Source of the DNA: Symsagittifera roscoffensis
Taxonomy: Eukaryota > Xenacoelomorpha > Acoela > Convolutidae
Reading direction: 5' to 3'
DNA length: 64,000 bases
NCBI RefSeq assembly: GCF_963678635.1
Contig: NC_087063.1
Coordinates: 56,798,759 to 56,862,758, forward strand
Shown here: positions 22,683 through 34,971 of the stretch, piece after piece
Layout of the letters: every line of letters begins with the position of its first letter
Position numbering within the stretch: position 1 is the first letter of the stretch
Notes under the pieces: generated by a model
Seen by the model: the letters and a program-made list of their open reading frames with translations, nothing else
What the model was told of the DNA's origin: nothing
Database searches by the model: none
Program-made: the position numbers and the translations under genes

Positions 22683-25600
22683 ATGTTAAGACAACTATTC
22701 AACCATAAAGACATTTTTTTTCTTGTAGTAATATTTTTCACATTTTTAATTTGCCTATTTCTGACAATTTGCAAATGTATAAAAAAGGCAATAAAAACCT
22801 ATGCACTGGCAACAATTGTTTTAGTCATTTTCATAGAAGAAAATTATAATCAACATAAATTTTCTTCTCAGGTAAGAAATGAAAAAAAAAACCTTCCAAA
22901 ATTGATAATCAACAACCCACACAACAGTCCCCAACGACTACAATATTCCAGGAATCTCTAACAACACCAACATCCAGTCAGACAAATCACCCTCAATCAT
23001 CAGCACGTATTTCAGTTCAAGAAAACCCATATACATTTGAAGAAAGACATTCACTACTATCAGAAACTTTAGAACCTGTAGTTCGCCACGCACCCCTAAG
23101 CGAACCACAATAGGAACTATGGTATAAATTATACCCTTCCCTTCAGCAAGACCTTAATAGAACAAAACACCCAAGTCAAAACCAAAAATACATCCACAAT
23201 GAATAGACAAATCATACATCCAGGACGAAATAGAATTTTACAACTCGCTGAGTTCATTTTAATATACCCTCATCACCAACCCCAAATCCTTTATATCTTT
23301 CCAGTAGTACAGTTCAAAGTACCCCCCACCATTACAATCTAACTAACAACAAAAAACTCCGAACGTATCATCGGACTACTTAGTATCAACCCCCACATCC
23401 GAACAAATTCGTGAGAACACCTTTAACCTCCCAAATTCAACACAACATCTCCCACATTAGATGACACAAGCTTTCACTCAAGGTGAACCAAACTTGGTAA
23501 ATGACCCAATAGATATCTCATCAGGAACGTCTCTGTCAGTACCAGAAACCCTCTCACTTCCTTCAACCCCGTCAATAAGTCAGATATCAACACTATCATT
23601 TCCTCCAAATTTTCCTACAAATTTAGTCGATAGATATAAGGAACATTTAACCAATAATATACCCCTATGATTAGATTGGAATACATTCGTAGCACCCCTC
23701 TACTATTTGGTCAACACCTCGACAGTAACAGACTACATAACTGGGTACTCAACAGGTTACAATATAGACACGACTTTCATAAAGACATACAAGAACACAA
23801 CATACGAATCCTCACAGAAGACAATTTAACACTTAAATGTTAAATAACAGTAAATTTAAACAGTTAGGTACATCGCCTTCTCCCCTTGGCTCCACCAAAT
23901 ATAACACGTCAATCATTACCTCCCCTATTTATCACAACAGAAATTGTCTATAAATTCGATAGATATAGAAAAAAGACACTTGGATACATCACAGTCTATA
24001 ATTCCTATTCAGGACTATCCTGCACATGTATTTGTTTTAAAATTTTTCTCTTCCAAACCCTACTCCCTTTTAATTTTCAGAACCAATAACTCATGAAAAA
24101 CCTTCACCTCGAACAGGACCCCAAGATTTATTAGTCACACACTATGATTCTGAAGAAAATGAACAAAAAATACTACATAAATACGCCAAAGTCAAGTAAC
24201 TCAATGCAAATTGGAACCGCAAAAAATAGAAACCTCAAATATAATAGACACACTTTATTCAAAAGCCCGAGCTACAACATTGACAGGATACAAATTTACA
24301 GCAACATTCTCAGAGAAAAAAGTACATTGTTCCCAAGTCTCAAATGGAAACAAAAACAGATTTGATCACGAATCTTTCAATCAAAGTAACATAGAAATAC
24401 TTTCAAATCTTAGCCCTGAAGACTGTAAAAACGAACTTAATCGATTAAAATTAACCACAAATAAAAAGGCACAAACCAAAAATTGGTAAATTTTCAAGTT
24501 TTGCCAGACTCTGCACATCAAGTGGAACTTGAAAGATACCAAGGTCATATTAAATTAGACGGCAAATACCCATTCCACGGCGCACACGCACGGACATTAA
24601 AATGATGATCTCCATGATGAAAATTGGATACCACACATTGGAATACACAACCCTTCTAATTGCAAAGCTGACACAAAAAACAAAGGATATAAGAAATTTT
24701 GTTTTTTGACTGAAAAATCCAAATAGGAAAAGTACCATTATCGAGATTTAAAAGATTACACTATAATGTGTCAGGGAAAACGATTACCTTTTATGGAGGA
24801 CTAGGGATATTGCGATCCAAAAACAAGAACACTAGCAACAATTGTTTGGTTCCCCGAAGACACATGTTCCACATTTCAAGTTGCAAGAAAACACGCAAGC
24901 ATGATAAAATTTCATCAAAAACAAACGTTTTTCAATCCTTCTCTTATGATCAGCTAAACCCTGAAAAATCAGACAAAACAATCAAAGTTTCAAAGGATCA
25001 ATAAAACAGAAAACAGTTTGACAAGTTTTCAAATCTACCCAGAAACAGAGCACGCTTGCAAATATGACACTCGAATTTATAAAACCCAATACTCAGAGAT
25101 TCTTGTCGAATACGAAAAAGTTTCGACATGAACATAGGGAAATTTAAAATAAACCCATACTCAACGTATCAGAATAAATTGACGAAAAATCATACATCCC
25201 TGCAACTTTTCTAAAAAGCACAAGAAGAACTGATGGAAAACGTCGACCACAAGGCAAAAGCAGTACACGCTTACAAGAACTATCAGTTAAAAGTAATACC
25301 TATTTTGGTGCAATTCACTATGACATCCATTGAGACATGAAACTTGATTACACAACAAGCAGAATTTTTCAAGAAATGTTACTATCAGAACTAGAAACGC
25401 TACATCATTTATGTGAACTTGAACGAACACAAATTTTACTATATTTTCGAGTACATTTTGTTGAGACGCTTTCTAGAAGAACATAAATTTGGGATACAGC
25501 CGACCCATGTGGATCTGAAAGTAGCCACAATGTTGTACAGTTAAATAAAAAATACTGATGAAGATAAATATTAACTTCTCACACCATATCTTACACTTAT

Positions 25601-26140
25601 GCCACCATTAAAGAAATTTTCATCGGAAAGTATTAAAGCTATTGCTAGAAACCCGAATATAAAGTTACAATCAATAGGTCTATACTCCAGATCAGATATA
25701 CAACATCATATCCGCACACAACAATTTCAAGAACTCCTCACAAAGATGAAAACAATACAAAAACAATCCGTTGACCAAAATTTAAGAAAATTTGCAGAAA
25801 CCGCAGGATTTTCAGACATTAACAAACAATACTACAGAGGATACTTTACAGATATAAAATATTACTTTTAATTAAACGTTGAAAAATACCGTCCACAAGA
25901 TATATCACCTATCAAAATCTTTAGTTTTGTAATTTTAAAGAATGAACTACTCGCCTTTCTAGGATGGCCCTACTAAGTCTTAGAAAGATTTACTATATTA
26001 TATGCAATTATTATTTTTTTTGGAATTATCTTTTCATTAATGAAAGGAATTTATAGCAAATGCGCAATACACTCACAATTAAACAAACAAGCAAGTGTAG
26101 CACGCATACTTTTCGCAGGACTTTTCGGCCCCAATTAACA
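22683..26140 (+). pseudogene. Element A envelope-like ORF
   Basis: Starts at an ATG followed by a strongly hydrophobic segment (IFFLVVIFFTFLICLFLTI), consistent with a signal or membrane anchor. The region continues in broken frames to about 26140. Blocks shared with element B include SLSVPETLSLPSTPS and PPNFPTNL (23540-23625), then a Cys-containing stretch around 24258-24480 with LSPEDCKNELNRL, and PEDTCSTFQVARKHA near 24860. Close to the end is a predicted membrane span, ILYAIIIFFGIIFSLMKGIY (about 25995-26055), followed by a short tail. A post-pol position, N-terminal hydrophobic segment and C-terminal span are the features of an envelope glycoprotein. The viral source is not assigned. Many stops and at least one deletion relative to B are present. 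Confidence 0.65.
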
Positions 26141-26587
26141 AACTACTTTCAGACGCTCAAATAAGTGAATACAAAACAAAACTATCAACCACATCTAATA
26201 CATATGATAATTCACAAGATACTCGAAACAAGACACCTACTGCACCACAATTACATACATTACAAAATAACCATCCATTATCTTTAGTACCACGAAATTA
26301 CAGGAACATATTCCTTACAGAGCACATCTCTACAAGTCATATATATCACAAAGTCCAGTCACCTATATAATAGCCCAGCAACCAATTATAGACGAGACGT
26401 ATGAAAAAATTATAGAACAGCCATATACCACTAACTTCCGTTCTCAGAACAACCATCTTTTTAGCCCACGATAAGCCGCCAGATTGGATCCCTGAACCGT
26501 TCCCTTTCATACTCATCCAACCTCCAAAGTTAGATCTCAGATCTCACCATTTTCTGATTTCACCATTTTTTGATTTCACAATTTTTT

Positions 26588-28179
26588 GATTTCACTCCTT
26601 ACCCTGAACCATCATATACTAATAATTCACCAAGCATGGATTCAGACGACACTTCACACCATTTCACAATTTAACAACTCTAATATTGAACAGATGAATT
26701 TGCAGACTCCGAACCTAGCCCATCCACTTTTTCCCACTCCCCCTTTCAACCCCTCCATACTCAAACTCTCGATGAACCCTCCTCAGCCCAGTCATCCTAC
26801 ACAGATGCAACCCCAACTTACTCTTCAATGATAAGCGACCCACCTGACCACTCCAGCCCCGTTGATACAGAACTTGAAAACGAATTAGATAACTACATAA
26901 CCCTTCATTAACAGCTACAACACCCTAACACACTAACCCTTCATCACCTCTCACAAACTATGACATCCTCAGAATCCTTCAACCCCCCATGCACTACTGG
27001 AGAAACCCGAGCCCACCGAGAATTTTAACAAAAACTCCCCAATACCTCGTTCCCTTCTAACCCTCGACCAGCTCAATTTTTTACGGACCATCCTCTTCAT
27101 ACTAACACAAAAGAATTTCTCCAAGTGTGCTTACCATTCTTTCACAATATACTTACTATCACTCAAATCCTAACAACGAACAACCGAATTACGTTAACGA
27201 AAATGCATTTTATCCCACACTTTCATGGACCTCATACTATCCTTTCAGTAACCCATTATCACTCCCACTATATAATAATCCAGACGACATATTTTTTGTC
27301 AAACTAGACTGTATCACCTAAATACAGCACTTCATGAAAAACAGTTCACAACCATGGGACTAAACCAAACACTAACTAGATTCACTGCACAAAAAGCAAA
27401 TAGATTTTCCAATAACCATTATGATCACGCCATTTAACGACCCAATGAAGATATGTTTTCAATAGACGATACTACTGCTAACCCCAACTAACTGAGAAAT
27501 TTTTCATCAAATCACCATATGTATTTACTATCAACTGCATGAATAAAAATTTGATCACATTATATCCAAAGCACTTGGAGACACAAAAACCTACGACTTT
27601 TATTTCAGTAAACTTAACCATTTTTCATTAACCTTTATTTTCCTAACACCCAAAGAACGTGACTTACACTGCTAACATCAATTTATGTTACGCACGAAAC
27701 AAACTCACACATACACTTCCTATAAATTCATACGACACCATTACACAACTAATACACCGTCACGAAACCCACACCATCGATTTCAATTTATTTACTCCGA
27801 TTACACTTCACCGTTTTTCTTAAATTTCACATACTGTATAAAAGACACTAACATGTAAGGAATCCTTAGAAACTACGACCCTATCCGACAAATGTATATA
27901 TTCTGCCCTCTAACCAGAGTTTTCAATGTTGATGAATCCCGTCCACTAGTTGTCCCTCACGAATATATACAGCCCGTTGAAATTCCAATCCTAGAATACA
28001 TTCATATCATTAAACTTAATTATAAGCTTTATAATCTATTCCAAAATACACCGCATGAGTTCTCATCAAGTAATGAGGAGCACAAAATCATCAAATCACT
28101 TGATTTGCTTTGGCCACTTCTTATAACATCAAACACCATTCTCGATACTTTCCCAAATGGGTTTTTGGCTGATAATTAA
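26588..28179 (+). pseudogene. Element A post-envelope ORF, acidic Ser/Pro/Thr-rich then folded-looking segment
   Basis: Broken reading. 26588-26911 is acidic and rich in Ser, Pro and Thr (SMDSDDTSHHF, ADSEPSPSTFSHSP, DTELENELDNYI). 27127-27321 is rich in Tyr, Asn and Pro. 27680-28179 looks like a folded C-terminal segment, of which 27892-28179 is open for 95 codons (PLVVPHEYIQPVEIPILEYI, SLDLLWPLLI). No homology is recognised. An acidic low-complexity N-terminus with a structured C-terminus resembles regulatory or transactivator-type accessory proteins in general form only. It may instead be captured sequence. No counterpart is visible in B, which is truncated before this point. Confidence 0.45.
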
Positions 28180-29429
28180 GTAAGTATAATTATATTCTTA
28201 CACTAATAAATTCAAAATACAACTAACCATTCTTTTTAAATGTTTCACATTCCTTTTTAGACTTCATCACACAATCATCTAAAACAAACAAAAAACAAAC
28301 AAAAAATTGAAAAATATTTTCTTAAAAATTCTAAACTCGTATTAATAAATAGCAGTATAAATGAAAAGAAGTAAAATTTACCCCCGAAATTCAGCTTAAC
28401 CAACGCAGCTTGCTAATGCCACAAACTAATAGCATGACTAAGATAGAAAAACTAGACTAAAACCAGATTAAAACTGGATAAGTTATTCTTTTGAAGACCA
28501 CTTTGAAGTCTTACCACACTCGAATAAAACACAAAGAAGTCAAAAGACAAAATCAAACCAAAATATTTGATTCTTGACAAGAGGACTCAACCAGAACAAA
28601 AAGAGAAAACCAAGTAATAAAAACGAAACAAAAGGTTGAACGCAAAAAAAGACTCTGCATTAAGAGACCTCAAAATTATACGCCACTCCTGGCCTCACCA
28701 ACGAGAGGGACGTCGTGAGCATGCTCTATAGCCGGCCTAACCCACCGCGCTTCATCACGCTTTGTGACCCACTCCCTATTTTTGCCAAGAGTTGCTCTAG
28801 TGTGATCCACTCTTTAAAAACAACCAAACTAATATAAAAACGCTTTTGCGATAACTATTAATAACAAATCATAACTAAAACTAAATTAACAAAGAAAATT
28901 ATAAAAGTAAACGATAAATGCAGTATGTATAAATTTCGTAAAGCCCAAAAGACGAGCAGCAAATAGACGACAATCCAATCACATTCTAACTTCGGATTGG
29001 CAAATCTATTTGATTTGCTGCCTAAAGTCACAACCCTCAAAGGATTTTAAGTATGGACTCAACATCGCAGCAAAGGAAACCCATTGAACCAGACCAATGG
29101 CCATCTCGATGTTGACTACACGCACTGATCTTAGTCACTTGGTACTTCATATGGAAAAGTCAAACTTCACCCTGCACGCAGTCTTGCTCCAAACTTAACG
29201 AAATTGATACATCATTGCATCGACCAGAAGTCTTGACACAATCACCCAAGACTACCACGATCAAAGAGACCCATCTAGAGATACGAGCATGACAAACTTC
29301 ACCCGTCAAACACCAAAAGTCACACGTCTTCTTCCTCCAAGAAGCCAATGCTCGCAACTTCAAAAAGAACCTACATCACCCGTTCTTCACTACATCAAAT
29401 AACTAAAAACTCTCTAAACCCCGGATGGG
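28180..29429 (+). other. Element A 3' non-coding region
   Basis: No coding potential is recognised. A more GC-rich patch at about 28680-28810 (CCAACGAGAGGGACGTCGTG and following) differs in composition from the A/C-rich element and may be a separate small insertion. The last bases before the LTR (CCCCGGATGGG) are only weakly polypurine. Confidence 0.5.
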
Positions 29430-29807
29430 TGGAACCAGTTCTAAACTAGAATCTACAATTATTTATAAATATAATTCTCTAATTCTACGAAATATTCTTA
29501 ACTAACCAATCATATTCCATACCTAAAGCTTACACTTATTTTTAAGTGCTGAAACTACTTGTATTCTCAGCACCAGAGCAATTTGAATTAAACTTAGAAT
29601 AAATTTGTTCTATTTCTTGAAACAAACTCGCATAAACTAGTATACACTAGATCTAATGAGACTAGGATATATCAAAGTAAGATTAAGATCGGTATTAGAC
29701 TAAGAAGTTGCACGAATCTATCCGGCCGAAAATAAGATTGCGTGACGAGCAGACGGTGTACCTTATCTGAAATTACTCTATGAGTACAGTCACAAGTACA
29801 TAACTCA
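29430..29807 (+). repeat. Element A 3' LTR
   Basis: A 378-bp copy in the same orientation as the 5' LTR, beginning TGGAACCAGTTC and ending GTACATAACTCA. Next to it is AAAAGG; the sequence before the 5' LTR is GGAAAA, so an AAAA duplication is possible. Confidence 0.9.
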
Positions 29808-30942
29808 AAAAGGTGGACTGTTAGACAGGATTGACGAGTGGGGATTAATTGAGCACGGGAAAAAATTGAATATGAAAATGTATTAGAACTTATATACATG
29901 TATGGTCAGAATGTTTTTGTAACAACTTGAAATTGAAAAACAAAGAAAAAATGAAATAAAATGAAGTTGAAAAAAAAATCAATTTTAATTGGACTGAACC
30001 TTGATATTGAAAAAATAATAGATTTTAGTCAATTCATAATTAGTCTGATTGTCCGAAGGCGACCTAAAAATTGATTATATTGGCAACAGAATTTGCTCAT
30101 GAAACTCCATTATAATCACTTTTTATTCCGACTTTTGCAGAAATTGACGGAATAGTTGTGCTCGGTTTGTTTTGCTTCTCCATAGACCAATTTGGTCGTT
30201 TAAACTGAATATTTGTGACAGATTTTTTTTAATATCAGCCCACAATTTTTGTTTGTCATAAGTTCATCAAATTTAAAAAGATTATTAAACTGTGATCACA
30301 TCTGAAAAAAAATCTATTTTAGCAGAAAATGAATTCAGAAAAAAAACTATAATCTAATTGTAATTATTTGACTATTCTGAAAATGATAAATTTGAATCCA
30401 TTTATAATTTATCTTATTTATTGTCGTCCACAAGTTACATGGAGCTCTATTATATTGACCTCATTTTAGCCCACATAATTTGATCATAATCAGTTTTTTG
30501 TTTCGATTTTCGAAGTAAGAGATGAAATATTATTTGTTATTGATGAAATTTTATGTCCCCGGGGAAACTTCGACTTTTTCAATAGCAAAAGCATTCAAAA
30601 AATTTGCTATCTTGAGCTCAAATCTAACAAATTAATTCACCTGTGATCTTTTTTAGGAAGATTTTGGGTGCTTGAATATTGCTAGTTTGGCCAATTTTTG
30701 TTAAGTAACTAGCGATAAATTTCGTGCTATTTTCGCTTATGCAGAGATAACATCCAATAAGAAATCATTCATAATGAATTGAGGTATATTTTTGCAATTT
30801 ATTGGCTCATCGGAGTCTACTCAAAATACTTATAATACTAGTAAAGCTTTTAATGCTGAGAGAAAAGCCTTGAAAACATAGTAGGGTTAACTGATAACTG
30901 GATTATTTCATTTTCTTAAAACTATTGAGATGGTGTAATTCC
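29808..30942. other. Spacer between elements A and B; nothing recognised
   Basis: AT-rich DNA with no ORF, repeat or RNA gene that I can support. It separates the 3' end of A from the truncated 3' end of B, and no LTR of B is found here. Confidence 0.5.
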
Positions 30943-31099
30943 TCATCCCAAGTCCAGGCCGAATGAACTTGCCAAAAGTCGGCGATCAAAACAGCTCTTA
31001 TTCGTTCGAACACAAATTTGAAACATAGTCAAACAGTAAGTCGAAAACTGATCAAACATAAAATCCAAAAAAAAACAGTGAATACTTCGTCGAATGTAA

Positions 31100-33880
31100 T
31101 CCGCCGAAGCATCTTTGTAGCATCTTTTGTCTTCAAAAACATATAAAGGTGATACTTTCTTGGTACAAGTGTAATACCATATCATGTTTTCTTCGTACTC
31201 AACAAAATTTGATCTGTTTCCTGGCAATAAATATCCTGCTTAAGGGATTTTAAGTACTGCTAGTGCAAGTGATTGTAAAATTTGTGTGCGTTCAAGTTCG
31301 CATAATTAATGATAGAGTGTTTCAAGTTCTGTCAAAGACATTTCTTGAAAGATTCTACTTTTTTGTCTATATTCATGTCTAAGTGTATGTTATAATAGAT
31401 TGCGCCAAAATGAGTGTTGTTCATGAGTGAAAGTTATTGTAAACGTGTACTGTCTTTGTCTTGTGGTTTTAATTTTCCATCAATTCTTCCTGTGTTTTTT
31501 AGAAATTTTACTGGGACATATGAATTTTCGTCAGTGGTTGAGTGAGATGTAGCCATTGGATGTATAATAAAATTTTCCTGTTTTCATGTCGAAACCTTCT
31601 TCGTATTCGACAAGCATTTCTGAATATTGTGTTTTGTAAAGTGGTTTGGTGTATTTACATGCAAGTTCTGTTTCTGGGTATATTTGGAAGCGTGTCAATT
31701 TATTTTCTTTTTTATGAATGTTTCTAAATTTTTAATTACTATGTCTGAGTTGATCAGGGTTCACATCTTCAAATGGGATTGATTCAATAAAATATTTTTG
31801 GTGAAATTTTATCATTCTAGCGTGTATTTTTGCTACTTGAAATGTGGTACCGGTGTCCTCGGGGAACCAAACAATTGTTGCTTGTGTGCGTGTAGTTGGA
31901 TTGCAGTATCCTTGGTCGTTTTTGCAAGGAGGTACGATTCCTTGATAGATTATAGTGTCATCTTTTATATCTCGTGTTAATTGTACTTTTTCAAGTTGTA
32001 TTTTTCAATCAAAAGACATTATTCCTTGGTATTCTTTATTTTTAGTGCCCGCTTTACAATTTGAGGGATTGTTTTTTCCAATAGGTGGTATCCAATTTTT
32101 ATAATGAAGATTGTAAGTTAATCTTCCATGTGCTCCGTGGAAAGGAAATTTGTCATCCAGTTTTATATGACCTTGGTATCTTTCAAGTTCGGCTTGATGT
32201 GCGGAATATGAAAAAACTTAAAAGTTGACCAATTTTCTGATTGTGCCTTTGTTTGATGTGATTCTTAATCGTTTTAGTTCGTTTTTGCAATCGTCAGGAC
32301 TGAGGTGCAATAGTCTTTCGATGTTGCCTTTTTAGAAAGAATCATGACCTAATCTGATTTTGTTTCCGTTCGAGAATTGGGAACAATGTTCTTTCTTTTC
32401 GGAAAAGGTCGCTGTGAATTTATATCCTGTTAGTGTTGTAGCTCGTGCTTTTGAAAAAAGTGTTGCTATTATATTTGTTGTTTCGATTGATTGTGGTTCG
32501 GATTCACATCGAGCAACTTGGTTTATTGCATATTTGTGTAATGTTTTTTGTTCATTTTCTTCACAGTCATAGTGTGTGACAAGTTAATCCTGTTCGGGGG
32601 GGGGGGGGGAAGGATTGCTGTGATTGGTTTTTGAAAGATTGAAAAATAAAAGAGTCTGAAAAATTAGTATCTTTAAAAGATACATGTGTACGATAGTCCT
32701 GATTATGGATTATAAAAGGTGATATGTCCAATTGTCTTTTTTGTGTATCTATCGTATTTGTAGAGTATTTCTCTGGTTAAAAATGGGGGAGGTAAAGATT
32801 GAGCTGTTATATTTGGGAAAGGGGCTAGGGGTAAGGGATGATGAATTATATTGTTTAGTCTTACTGTGATTTCAAATTTTAGTGTCAAGTTGTCTTGTGT
32901 AAGTATTTGTATATTATGTTCTTGAATATCTTTGTGGATATCTTGTCGATATTGTAATCTGTTTAGTACCCAGTAGTGTATTCTGTTACTTTCGTGATGT
33001 TGTCCAAATAATGGAGGGGGTGCTACGAATGTTTTCCAATCTAATCGTAGTTGTATGTTATTTGTTGAATTTTCTCTATATCTAGCGTCGAGGTTTGTAG
33101 GAAAATTTGGAGGAAATGGTGTTTGTGAGTTTTGAGTTAAAGAAGGGCTTGAAGGGAGTGAAAGAGTTTCAGGTAGTGACAAAGATGTGTCGGATGAAAC
33201 CTCTATTGGATCATTCACTAAATTTGGTTCGCCTTATGGAAAAACATGGGTCATCCAATAAGGGATTTGTTCTGTAGTGGCTGGGGGTTTTCTCTGATTT
33301 GTTCAGATGTAGGAGTTGAACCTAAATATTATGATGGGATGTTTGATGTGTTTGTTGTGATGGAGTCTGTGTGGTACTTTGAATTGTACTACTAGAAAGG
33401 TCTACAGGATTTGTTGTTGGTGAATGAGGTATGTGTAATTGAACTCTGGGATTTTGCAAAATTCTATTTCGTCTTGGATGAAAAGTTTGTCGGTTTATTT
33501 CGAGTGTGTTTTGGTTTTGACTTTGGTGTCGTGCTCTATTAAGATCTTGTTGGAGAGTGGGGTTTTATATTATATACTGGTTCGTATTGTGGTTCGGTCA
33601 GTGATACTTGGCGGATTACTGGCTCTAGTGGTTCTGACAACCGTGCGTGTCTTTCTCCTAATGTGTATGAAATGTTTTGAAAAGAGATGCTTGTTGATGA
33701 TTGAGGGTTATTTGTTGGTGTTGCTGGAGGATCTTGGGACGTTGTTGGTGGGGACTGATGTGGGGGTTCTTGATAAGCAATTTTGGAAATTTTTGGAGAA
33801 ATTATTTATTTATGCGGAAATTTTTTTAAAAGTATTCTTGGTTGAAAAGTATTGAGAACACTTTTGCTAATGCGAAAGTT
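31100..33880 (-). pseudogene. Element B envelope-like ORF (truncated)
   Basis: Matches the A envelope-like region in order. 33218-32703 is open for 171 codons with SLSLPETLSLPSSPS, PPNFPTNLDARY and LNRLQYRQDIHKDIQEHN. Further blocks follow towards 31100, including the Cys-rich region. A run of 14 G/C bases at 32596-32609 interrupts the frame. B retains a segment around 31227-31110 (NMIWYYTCTKKVSPLYVFED) that is missing from A, so A has a deletion there. The C-terminal membrane span found in A is not present. Function as for A; inactive. Confidence 0.6.
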
Positions 33881-33970
33881 AGAATGGCCTTTTCTATACA
33901 TTTGCATATTGTCATTATGAGGGATGTCAAAAATGTGAGAAATAAAATAAAGAGAAGAAAAACATCTGTT

Positions 33971-34462
33971 CTACTGAATAGATGTTGGAACATTTAGAAA
34001 GTTATTTGAAATATCGTACCTGAGGAATTGTTGAATGGTTTTGGAAAAGTTATCGTAGAACTGAGCTAGGGAATAAAAAATGATGGAAAAGTTGCAAAAA
34101 ATTATCAGGGTGAGGATGAATACTTCTAAAATGTCGGATATGAAAATTATACATGATTTGAAAAAATTGGAAAGAATTGAAAAAAGGTTTGAAAGTATAT
34201 TATGAAATTTGGCTGACTGGTTGAGAATGAAGCATTTGAAAAAATGATTTCTTGGTCGAAATATTTTTTGTTTTTTGAGGCTAAATTCAAGTGTGGTCGG
34301 ATTATTTATTGATTTTTTGACAAGTAGGTTGGATTTTGGCAATTTTTGTGAAAGGAAAGTTTGGAGGTCTCTTAAGAGTCTTCCTGGTTTTGTTATTATT
34401 TCTGGGATGATTTGGTGGTATCGAAGAGATATTCGTACTTTAGGCAAAATGATCATGTCCAT
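33971..34462 (-). CDS. Element B small ORF between pol and envelope-like ORF
   Basis: An open frame of 163 codons in the same relative place as the broken small ORF in A. The N-terminal part is polar (ITKPGRLLRDLQTFLSQKLP). The middle shares SINNPTTLEFSLKKQKIF with A. The C-terminal half is very hydrophobic (FISDILEVFILTLIIFC), so the product could be membrane associated. There is no known family. Positional and partial sequence conservation in two independent, diverged copies argues for a real accessory gene. Alternatively it may be the 5' exon or leader of the envelope gene, since it ends about 90 bases before that region. Confidence 0.5.
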   Translation of the reverse strand: MDMIILPKVRISLRYHQIIPEIITKPGRLLRDLQTFLSQKLPKSNLLVKKSINNPTTLEFSLKKQKIFRPRNHFFKCFILNQSAKFHNILSNLFSILSNFFKSCIIFISDILEVFILTLIIFCNFSIIFYSLAQFYDNFSKTIQQFLRYDISNNFLNVPTSIQ

Positions 34463-34971
34463 TTTGTTCTTAAGGCTAACTTAAAACTTTTGCCGGAGGG
34501 TTTTTTGAAATCTAAGTTGGGACAAAATTGTTGATCTTTTGTACTGCTTGATAGGGGAGGGTTTTAATATTGAAACTTTTTTTTTCAGGTGTCAATGTTT
34601 AGCGGTTAGCTTATTTTTGACCTGGAAGTCTTTTAGTTATAGTTAGAGGTTGGCTTGAGGGTGATTGTTTGTCGGCTAAAGAAGTCGTGTTAAAAATGAG
34701 TTAATGAACCGGAAAGGATTCTGAATGGCTGAATTTGAACTAGTTTGTTCAAGTGCTTTTCAGCATGAATTATAAGAAAATGTTTGGTCCATTAAAATAT
34801 CTTCTAGGGGTGATTAATGTAAAGTGGTTTCTGAAATTCAATTTTCTTCAATATTTTAGGTTGCGGGATGAATGTTTTGTAACCTTTTCGTGGCTGATTA
34901 CGAAGTCGCGATAATTGTCTATGTGGAGATTTTTCTTTTTGATCTTGTGGTATAATTTTTTCTTCTAATTT

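Larger units (their letters stand above)
12349..29807 (+). mobile_element. Element A: 17.5-kb Ty3/Gypsy-type LTR element with envelope-like and extra ORFs
   Basis: Two direct 378-bp LTRs (12349-12726 and 29430-29807) enclose, in order, gag, protease, RT, RNase H, integrase, a small ORF, an envelope-like ORF and a further ORF. An AAAA flank is present on both outer sides and may be the target duplication, though it is low complexity. The LTRs differ at many positions (about 9 of the first 60), so the insertion is old, and all ORFs carry stops or frameshifts. The length is far above the 5-8 kb usual for Gypsy elements. The coding strand is strikingly A/C-rich. The related element B on the opposite strand confirms that most of these segments belong to one family. 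Confidence 0.88.

Noticed and set aside
29808-30942. 3' LTR of element B
   Set aside because: I looked for the LTR marker GGCCGGATAGATTCGTGCAA and its complement here and found none, so B is taken as truncated.
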